Origin: Crocinitomicaceae bacterium
Lineage (GTDB): Bacteria; Bacteroidota; Bacteroidia; Flavobacteriales_D; Crocinitomicaceae
Assembly: GCA_020436025.1 (NCBI GenBank)
Contig: JAGQYP010000037.1
Location: 1 to 38,052 of the forward strand
Direction of reading: 5' to 3'
Length of the DNA: 38,052 nucleotides
Position numbers and translations under genes: made by a program. The notes under the pieces were generated by a model that was not told the origin of the DNA, did no database searches, and saw only the letters and a list, made by a program, of their open reading frames with translations. Positions 32,915 through 38,052 of this stretch are shown one piece after another (the stretch's first letter is position 1; the number at the start of each line of letters is the position of its first letter).

Positions 32915-32938
32915 TTAGCGAAAACTTAATATCGCTAA
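32915..32938 (-). other. Seven-base-pair hairpin downstream of the first usp gene
   Basis: TTAGCGA (32915-32921) and TCGCTAA (32932-32938) are perfect arms with a ten-base loop, 20 bases beyond the usp stop. Only a weak T-rich stretch follows, so it may be a weak terminator or an RNA-protecting hairpin. Confidence 0.4.
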
Positions 32939-32957
32939 ACTAATTATAGAATATACC

Positions 32958-33785
32958 TTACTTAATTCTGAATGTCACAACAGGATGAATCGCGTGATTC
33001 ACCAGATCCGAGCCCAATGAACCATTAAACCAGTGATTCAATCCTCTTCTGTGGTGTGTGCTTACCAACATGGCATCTGCATTAATTTCATTTGCAAATC
33101 TCATGATGCCATTCTCAACCGAATCATCATTATAGATATTAATAGTACACTCTGTCCCTAAATCGGCTTCCTCAATAAACTTCTGCATCACTTTTCTTGA
33201 ATACCAGGTGGTTTCAAAATCCTTTTCAGTATTCACTCTTAACAAATGTACATTGCAATTGAAATCCTTTACAAATTGCTTTAAATAAGGAAGAACAGTA
33301 TCTGATTCTTTGTAGAAGTTTGAAGCAAAAACCACATTTTTAAACTGAAGATTCTCCTGATAATCCTTTACACATATTACAGGAACAGTAGATCTTCGCA
33401 CAACTTTTTCTGTGTTCGACCCGACGAAAACTTCTTTAATCCCTGAGGCACCATGTGAGCCCATCAAAATATAGTCTGCAGCAACATCTTCAGCATATTC
33501 TATGATTCCTGTGTAGGTATTATCCAATTTAATGTCTGAAGAAATCTCAATGGAATCTGATTTTACCTTTTCTAAAAACTCTTCCATTTTTTGTTTCGCT
33601 CCCTTCATCATGAAGAAAGACTCATCAGAATTCAATTCGCGAATAATATCGGTACCATAGAAATTAGGAATATCCAACATATGTAATAGGACCACTTCTC
33701 CTTTTTCTGCTTCGGCAATACTTTTGGCTGTTTTCACCGCTAGAAGTGACTGATCTGAAAAATCTACTGGAACTAAAATCTTCAT
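32958..33785 (-). CDS. Universal stress protein, two tandem Usp domains
   Basis: A 275-residue two-domain Usp protein. Domain 1 starts MKILVPVDFSDQSLLAVKTA and carries a full ATP-binding loop, GSHGASGIKEVFVGSNTEKV (G-2x-G-9x-G-S), so it probably binds ATP. Domain 2 ends with STHHRRGLNHWFNGSLGSDLV, a partial loop. It is a different gene from the 31896-32729 copy, not a recent duplicate, because the two are only loosely similar. The upstream promoter is the best in the window (33811-33843), which suggests strong or regulated expression. Confidence 0.92.
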   Translation of the reverse strand: MKILVPVDFSDQSLLAVKTAKSIAEAEKGEVVLLHMLDIPNFYGTDIIRELNSDESFFMMKGAKQKMEEFLEKVKSDSIEISSDIKLDNTYTGIIEYAEDVAADYILMGSHGASGIKEVFVGSNTEKVVRRSTVPVICVKDYQENLQFKNVVFASNFYKESDTVLPYLKQFVKDFNCNVHLLRVNTEKDFETTWYSRKVMQKFIEEADLGTECTINIYNDDSVENGIMRFANEINADAMLVSTHHRRGLNHWFNGSLGSDLVNHAIHPVVTFRIK

Positions 33786-33810
33786 TTTGTTAAGGTTTTA
33801 TTGCTTTCAT

Positions 33811-33843
33811 CAAAGATAATGGAATCTTTTAATCCCTCCCAAA
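33811..33843 (-). promoter_or_regulatory. Bacteroidetes-type promoter for the usp gene (TTTG-21-TATCTTTG)
   Basis: On the minus strand TTTG (33843-33840) is followed after 21 bases by TATCTTTG (33818-33811). This is a full match to the Bacteroidetes housekeeping promoter consensus (TTTG at -33, 19-21 bases, TAnnTTTG at -7). The expected start leaves a short leader of about 20 bases before the ATG at 33785. Confidence 0.8.
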
Positions 33844-33958
33844 TTCAATAAAATCTATTCTTCTGATAAATGTCATTTCCAAAAAAAACATTCGTCATAT
33901 TCATTCCAAATCTTTGTGGCCACCTTTGTTACATCAGAAACTTAAAAAAACTCAAGAT

Positions 33959-34294
33959 ATGGCAACTACATTAACAGCTCAAGACGAGAAAGTATTAAAA
34001 AGATCAGGATTACAAGGAATCATTGAATGGGCGAATTTCCCGGTTTATTCATGGACGGTTCAAGTAATGGTAATCTTCGCTGGAAGTATCTACGGAGGAC
34101 TTACCGCTTTTTCTATGTTTGCATCTATTGGTTTCAATGTACCAGAATTAGCAATTATGCTGACTTGTACAATCATACCAAATGCATTTGCGATTGGACA
34201 AGCTCCAATGAAAACAATGGTACCTATGTTCTTCGGAGCATTAGCGATAAACACATTAATAATCTTACTAAACGTGGCCTTGGCGCTACAATAG
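33959..34294 (+). CDS. Small three-helix membrane protein, unknown family
   Basis: A 111-residue protein I do not recognise. I start it at the ATG at 33959 (MATTLTAQDEKVLKRSGLQG); the frame is open back to a GTG at 33914, but the extra residues look random and the ATG has an A-rich leader. After a charged N-terminus of about 22 residues come three hydrophobic segments: W-T-V-Q-V-M-V-I-F-A-G-S-I-Y-G-G-L (about 30-55), ELAIMLTCTIIPNAFAIG (about 60-80) and MVPMFFGALAINTLIILLNVALAL (about 86-110). It stands alone between divergent usp genes and a downstream OmpA-like gene and has its own strong terminator, which suggests high, independent expression. Small size and composition would fit a membrane-associated accessory protein, but nothing points to a function. 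Confidence 0.75.
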   Translation: MATTLTAQDEKVLKRSGLQGIIEWANFPVYSWTVQVMVIFAGSIYGGLTAFSMFASIGFNVPELAIMLTCTIIPNAFAIGQAPMKTMVPMFFGALAINTLIILLNVALALQ

Positions 34295-34330
34295 TTTTTC
34301 ATTACAGTAAGTTTGTAATTTAGTTTGGTT

Positions 34331-34368
34331 AAAAAAGCAATCACGACGGTGGTTGCTTTTTTTTGTTC
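34331..34368 (+). terminator. Strong intrinsic terminator
   Basis: AAAAAAGCAATCAC (34331-34344) and GTGGTTGCTTTTTT (34349-34362) pair over 14 positions with one G-T wobble and a four-base loop (GACG), followed by further T residues. It is the clearest Rho-independent terminator in the window and ends the small membrane protein's message. Confidence 0.92.
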
Positions 34369-34484
34369 TACTTTCTCTGTGAAAATCTTCACTCGAAAAA
34401 TTATCTCCCTATCGGTCGATGAGCTCGCTATCACTCGGTTCTACACTCCAATGTAACTTCCACAAACATTTGTATTTTTAATCT

Positions 34485-35471
34485 GTGAAACAACTTTTCT
34501 ATTTTTCAATTTTGATAATTCCGTTTGTCCTTTCTGCTCAAAGAAATGATTTCACTCAGAAGGAATTCCTCAAGGAAGGAGATACCATCTTATTCGACTA
34601 TTATTTTGCTTTTAGTAATCCCGGATTGAAACACCCACATAATGACAAGGTGATTGATTTCTTTAAATACCATACTGAAGTAGAATCAGTACGAATCTTA
34701 TGTCATACTGATTGCAGAGGCACATCCGAATCGAACAAGAAATTAAGTCAGTACCGATGCGACTATTTAAAAAACTATTTGAATGATTTATTCAACTCTT
34801 CTTTCGTAAATCAATCGACTGGTATTGGAGAAGAGCGGCCTCTCAGCATTAATACGGACTCTGGATCTTTCACAATTACTTGTGATCTAATTTCAGGAAT
34901 TCAAGCAACTGAGAGGAAAGAAGAACTGCATAAGTTAAACCGACGCATAGAAATACTCATTCTGAAAACAGACTCGACCAAAAGAAAACCGCAACTCTAT
35001 TCACATCCGAGCTATTCGGCTTTGGAAAAAGGAAATGTGTATTTACTTCCTGAAATAAGATTTCAATTATCTAAATGGGAGCTTTTAAGAAATGAAAATC
35101 ACAATTCTATAGACAGTCTAAAATTTCTTGCAGATTTCATGATTCAACATCCGAACACAATAGTAGAGATCATGAATCACACAGACTGTAGAGGTTCCGA
35201 CAAATATTCTATCCGACTTTCTCAAAAAAGAGCTGAAAGTGTTAGGCAATGTATGATCGAATATTACGGAATCAATGGAGATAGGCTAATCGCTAAAGGC
35301 TATGAAGAAAATCTGCCGCGAAAAATAATTCTCCCGAATGGCTCAGTACAAATGCTGACTTGTGATTACATCAACTCCCTCCCTTCCAAAGAAGATCAAG
35401 AAAAAGCGCATCAAATGAATCGAAGAACTGAGTTTAAAATCTTGTCTTTGGATTATGTTGAAAAAGAATAG
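34485..35471 (+). CDS. Secreted protein with two tandem OmpA-like domains
   Basis: A 328-residue exported protein with signal peptide MKQLFYFSILIIPFVLSAQ and two OmpA-like (peptidoglycan-binding) domains but no beta-barrel and no lipobox. Domain 1 (about 40-165) has LCHTDCRG, KLSQYRCDYL and KLNRRIEI. Domain 2 (about 195-325) has MNHTDCRG, RLSQKRAESV, GYEENLP and MNRRTEFKIL. Both also share the insert TCD-[LY]-I, a feature I recall from Bacteroidetes OmpA proteins. The HTDxRG and NRR motifs that contact diaminopimelate are kept in both, so bivalent peptidoglycan binding is likely. It starts with GTG at 34485, and I see no ATG alternative. The neighbour on its right is convergent, with only two bases between the stops. 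Confidence 0.88.
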   Translation: MKQLFYFSILIIPFVLSAQRNDFTQKEFLKEGDTILFDYYFAFSNPGLKHPHNDKVIDFFKYHTEVESVRILCHTDCRGTSESNKKLSQYRCDYLKNYLNDLFNSSFVNQSTGIGEERPLSINTDSGSFTITCDLISGIQATERKEELHKLNRRIEILILKTDSTKRKPQLYSHPSYSALEKGNVYLLPEIRFQLSKWELLRNENHNSIDSLKFLADFMIQHPNTIVEIMNHTDCRGSDKYSIRLSQKRAESVRQCMIEYYGINGDRLIAKGYEENLPRKIILPNGSVQMLTCDYINSLPSKEDQEKAHQMNRRTEFKILSLDYVEKE

Positions 35472-35473
35472 AC

Positions 35474-36667
35474 TTACTCTTTCCTAAATCTAAATGTCTT
35501 TTCTCCGATTTGGAAAAAATACAAGCCTTGAGCTAAATGAGATATTCCCAACTCTATTTTTCCTGAAAGTTTATTACAGAAACTTAATTCTGAAGATTGA
35601 TCCTGCCCTAAAACATTCAATATTTTAAAATTTGATTGCGCATTCAGAGAAGAATTCTCAACTATAATCAAATAATTAGATGGATTAGGATAAACAAGCC
35701 AATTCTCATCTTTTTCGTACTCCTCATCCAATAAAACACTTTCAATATCGCTGTAGGTCGAAGATCCATCAAAGTCGGTTTGCTTCAATCTGTAATAACT
35801 TAAACCAAGAAAAGGATCATGATCGATGTGATTATAATGCTTATTCGAAGAAGAATTCCCTGCTCCTTGAATTGTGGCAAATGCAATCCAATCAAAACCA
35901 TTCTGACTTTTTTCCAAAGTGAAATAGTCATTATTAATTTCCGATGCAGTTGTCCATTGCAACTGAACATTGTTTTTATTCAAAGGATGTGCTTCAAACT
36001 CAACTAGATTTATGGGTAAGGCTGAATTGGTGATACTCCCCACGACAATACTATCTAAAAATGTTCGATTACTTCCAGAACCGTCCAAATTATCTCCTAT
36101 TCGAACATCTCCAGCACCAACCCAATAAAGATCCCGGTTATCCGGACCATCATTCGTCCAAACAATGGTATTGTTCACAATTAAATACCCTACTCCCACA
36201 TCGTTCAAATAAATGAATCGATAACGGCGAAAAGTATTGTCATTAGGAATCGTATAGGCATTCCCTGAATTGACTTGGGTATAGCCTCCAGCTCCATCAT
36301 CCACTCTGTAGGTTACTCTTAAATTCCCTCCTGTCATGCTTATGTCCAGATAATTCCCTCGTCTCCAAAAACTCCCTGTACTTTCATCTCTTTGATAATC
36401 AAATGAAACATCAATTCCCGGAACATCAAATGTTGGAGAACCCGCAATATCCATGTCCAAATCCAATTTTGGAAGTCCAGCATTTACTCCATTGGTTCCT
36501 CCTGTTCCATTTAAATCAGAAAATGCGCTAGAACTTACGGAATAGGCATTCGGACCTATATCTGCTTGAGTAACAGGATTCGAATTGAAAGTGAACTGAC
36601 TGATGACTGTCTGCGCCCAATTCATATAAAAAACTAATAATGAAAGAATTAGTAGAGCTATCTTCAT
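35474..36667 (-). CDS. T9SS-secreted protein with type A sorting domain
   Basis: A 397-residue secreted protein. The N-terminal signal peptide is MKIALLILSLLVFYMNWAQ. Residues of about 20-200 form a beta-rich jelly-roll-like region with a repeated D-N-x-x-G-S-G pattern (VRIGDNLDGSGSNR), perhaps a lectin-like or LamG-type domain. A fibronectin-like segment common in T9SS cargo follows: LPINLVEFEAHPLNKNNVQLQWTT-like, then SYYRLKQTDFDG. The T9SS type A domain begins at LVYPNPSNY and ends FRFRKE. No catalytic motif is seen. Its stop is two bases from the convergent OmpA-like gene. Confidence 0.88.
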   Translation of the reverse strand: MKIALLILSLLVFYMNWAQTVISQFTFNSNPVTQADIGPNAYSVSSSAFSDLNGTGGTNGVNAGLPKLDLDMDIAGSPTFDVPGIDVSFDYQRDESTGSFWRRGNYLDISMTGGNLRVTYRVDDGAGGYTQVNSGNAYTIPNDNTFRRYRFIYLNDVGVGYLIVNNTIVWTNDGPDNRDLYWVGAGDVRIGDNLDGSGSNRTFLDSIVVGSITNSALPINLVEFEAHPLNKNNVQLQWTTASEINNDYFTLEKSQNGFDWIAFATIQGAGNSSSNKHYNHIDHDPFLGLSYYRLKQTDFDGSSTYSDIESVLLDEEYEKDENWLVYPNPSNYLIIVENSSLNAQSNFKILNVLGQDQSSELSFCNKLSGKIELGISHLAQGLYFFQIGEKTFRFRKE

Positions 36668-36756
36668 AGTTTGAGCGTTAGTTATAAAATATTGACGTCA
36701 AAAATTAGCCAAAAGTTCAACCAATTGCAAATTAAAAAACTATGCTTTCAGAATAA

Positions 36757-37533
36757 TTATTGAGCAATAAAGGAATAAAAAATCCTTCCTGTCTGCATGG
36801 CTGGTGCACTTTGCTTGTAGTTGAATTTACTCAATAAAGCATATTTGATGGCATTTTCCACCATGCATTCGGAATAGGAAGATGAACCTGCTGGATCGAG
36901 TTTTGCTTCTTTTACAGCCCCGTATCGATCTACTTTTATGATGACCGCTACCTTTCCACTTCCTTTACATCTATAACCTGGATTTCGAATATACCAACTG
37001 TTATTGTCTTTGGGACCCCGATCCTTTAAATCGTAAGTTAATACTGTTTTTCCTGCATATTGCTTATCAGATGGATTCGCATTGTTTTTATTCTTGTTTC
37101 CTTCGTTTCCTCCATAAATCTTGACATCCGAATATTCATCGGCTAAATATTTCTCCCCCTTGGCTTCTCGATCTGCCTGCACATCTGCCAGCATTTGTTT
37201 TTCGTAATTCTTGACGTAGTCTTCCACATTCTTATTGGCAGAATAATCAGAATAATCGTCGTAAGATTTCTCGCGATCATCGTTCATGTTGGCCGCCATG
37301 TTCTTTGGATCTTCTCCGTTTTGTTGATTTTTCATCATGGCCTCCATTTGTTCTGGAGTCAGCTCTACATCGTAGTTATCTAATTCCACATTCACACGAA
37401 CTTTTCTTTGAGGCATCTCCACTGGATTACTGACTTTGTAGAAATTAAGTCCAACAAAGATCACAAGATGGAGTAAGATCGCAAAAGTGATCCCGTATTT
37501 ATGGCGTTCTATGAAATCTAAAACATTATCCAT
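36757..37533 (-). CDS. TonB/TolA-like envelope protein with C-terminal TonB-type domain
   Basis: A 258-residue protein with an N-terminal membrane anchor (about residues 13-31, YGITFAILLHLVIFVGLNF), then a charged, Asn-Lys-Asp-rich spacer of about 140 residues with a heptad-like EKQMLADVQADREAKGEKYL stretch, and a C-terminal beta-alpha-beta domain: GKVAVIIKVDRYGAVKEAKL with VENAIKYALLSKFNYKQ and GRIFYSFIAQ. This matches the energy-transducer TonB fold, but the spacer lacks the Pro-Lys repeats typical of TonB. Two cysteines (RCKGSG and SECMVEN) could form a disulfide. It abuts the WG-repeat gene (TAAATG), so the two are co-translated. Its partner receptor is not in the window. Confidence 0.8.
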   Translation of the reverse strand: MDNVLDFIERHKYGITFAILLHLVIFVGLNFYKVSNPVEMPQRKVRVNVELDNYDVELTPEQMEAMMKNQQNGEDPKNMAANMNDDREKSYDDYSDYSANKNVEDYVKNYEKQMLADVQADREAKGEKYLADEYSDVKIYGGNEGNKNKNNANPSDKQYAGKTVLTYDLKDRGPKDNNSWYIRNPGYRCKGSGKVAVIIKVDRYGAVKEAKLDPAGSSSYSECMVENAIKYALLSKFNYKQSAPAMQTGRIFYSFIAQ

Positions 37534-38052
37534 TTACTCTACTTCAATATAAGTTTTTGTGTTTAAATTGAAATACTGCATTTCTTCCCCATTCATCGTT
37601 TTAATCAGTACATCTGAGAATAAAATCAGTTCATCATTTTTAACGGGTAAAAGCACATTCAATTGCTTATCCAACAACCCAAATTTATCGTTTTTCTTCA
37701 CTTTGTAGAATTTGTCTTCTACGAATAAAATCTCATCGTATTCAGGCATCAATTTGTATTCCCCGGATTTGTCAATCAAGCCCATCTTTCCTTCTTTTGA
37801 AACGATGGCCAGATTACCGTTGAAATTCAAAGCCATATCAAACTGATAATCAATTTTTCTATTGGCTTTTTCGTCGCAATACCCCCATATTTCATCTTTG
37901 GTAATTGGAATAAGCTCATCAAAATACCCTACACCCTTAAAAATTGTCGGGATTACTTTTTTTCCTTTTTCATCAATCAATCCAAATCGATCACCACTTT
38001 TCACCAAGGCATGCCCGTTTTTAAAATAACATAAGTGCTTATCATCTGCAAA
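37534..38052 (-). CDS. WG-repeat protein, 5' truncated
   Basis: The frame is open to the right edge of the window, so the N-terminus lies outside; the TTG near 38007 is unlikely to be the real start. The visible part is a series of WG (beta-rich) repeats with the pattern G-x-x-G-L-I-D-x-x-G: DRFGLIDEKGKKVIPTIF, EIWGYCDEKANRKI, GKMGLIDKSGEYKLMPEYDE and DKFGLLDKQLNVLLPVK. Such repeats are usually in exported proteins that bind ligands or other proteins. It lies directly upstream of the TonB-like gene, so the two may form a small envelope operon. Confidence 0.88.
   Translation of the reverse strand, partial: FADDKHLCYFKNGHALVKSGDRFGLIDEKGKKVIPTIFKGVGYFDELIPITKDEIWGYCDEKANRKIDYQFDMALNFNGNLAIVSKEGKMGLIDKSGEYKLMPEYDEILFVEDKFYKVKKNDKFGLLDKQLNVLLPVKNDELILFSDVLIKTMNGEEMQYFNLNTKTYIEVE

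Noticed and set aside
34027..34323. Alternative plus-strand frame across the small membrane protein
   Set aside because: It runs in another frame over the three hydrophobic segments and into the terminator; the 33959 frame has the better start and hydrophobic pattern.

Overview
The window is AT-rich, densely packed bacterial chromosome from a Bacteroidetes/Flavobacteriia-type organism. The signs are two proteins with type IX secretion (T9SS) C-terminal sorting domains, SprB-type repeats, promoters of the TAnnTTTG class, an Rhs tip of the Bacteroidetes type, and the gene content as a whole. No rRNA, tRNA, CRISPR array or transposase gene was recognised.

Layout. (1) 1-8251, plus strand: the end of an M28 peptidase; a cation-diffusion transporter coupled to a small lipoprotein; a PaaY-like gamma-carbonic-anhydrase-fold protein; and a 1423-residue secreted Asp-box/PKD/SprB-repeat protein exported by T9SS. 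(2) 8252-11331, plus strand: a small accessory islet holding a ParD/ParE-like toxin-antitoxin pair, an orphan Rhs tip with a 273-residue C-terminal domain I do not recognise, and two overlapping downstream genes that are candidate immunity proteins. The islet ends with a 26-base copy (one mismatch) of the 3' end of the upstream T9SS gene. (3) 11553-22240, plus strand: a tightly coupled nine-gene surface-polysaccharide operon with six glycosyltransferase genes (one GT2-GT2 and one GT4-GT2 fusion), an O-antigen ligase/polymerase and an ABC-2 exporter pair. (4) 31268 down to 22306, minus strand: aromatic amino-acid breakdown, with hmgA and hppD (tyrosine), kmo and kynA (tryptophan) and paaABCD (phenylacetyl-CoA epoxidase), followed by a CAP-domain secreted protein and a short-chain dehydrogenase. 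(5) 33785 down to 31474, minus strand: two tandem-domain universal stress proteins and a two-CBS protein. (6) 33959-38052: a three-helix small membrane protein with a strong terminator, a secreted protein with two OmpA-like domains, a second T9SS cargo, a TonB-like protein and a truncated WG-repeat protein.

How the parts work together. The aromatic cluster would carry tyrosine to maleylacetoacetate, tryptophan to 3-hydroxykynurenine (with N-formylkynurenine hydrolysis done elsewhere) and phenylacetyl-CoA to its ring epoxide. Kynureninase, the PaaE reductase and the later paa steps are not in the window. The polysaccharide operon would build a glycan on a lipid carrier, export it through the ABC pair and possibly ligate it. 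The least explained part is the Rhs-tip islet. Intergenic gaps between unrelated transcription units repeatedly carry short degenerate tandem 'word' repeats, which are absent between the genes of the coupled operon.
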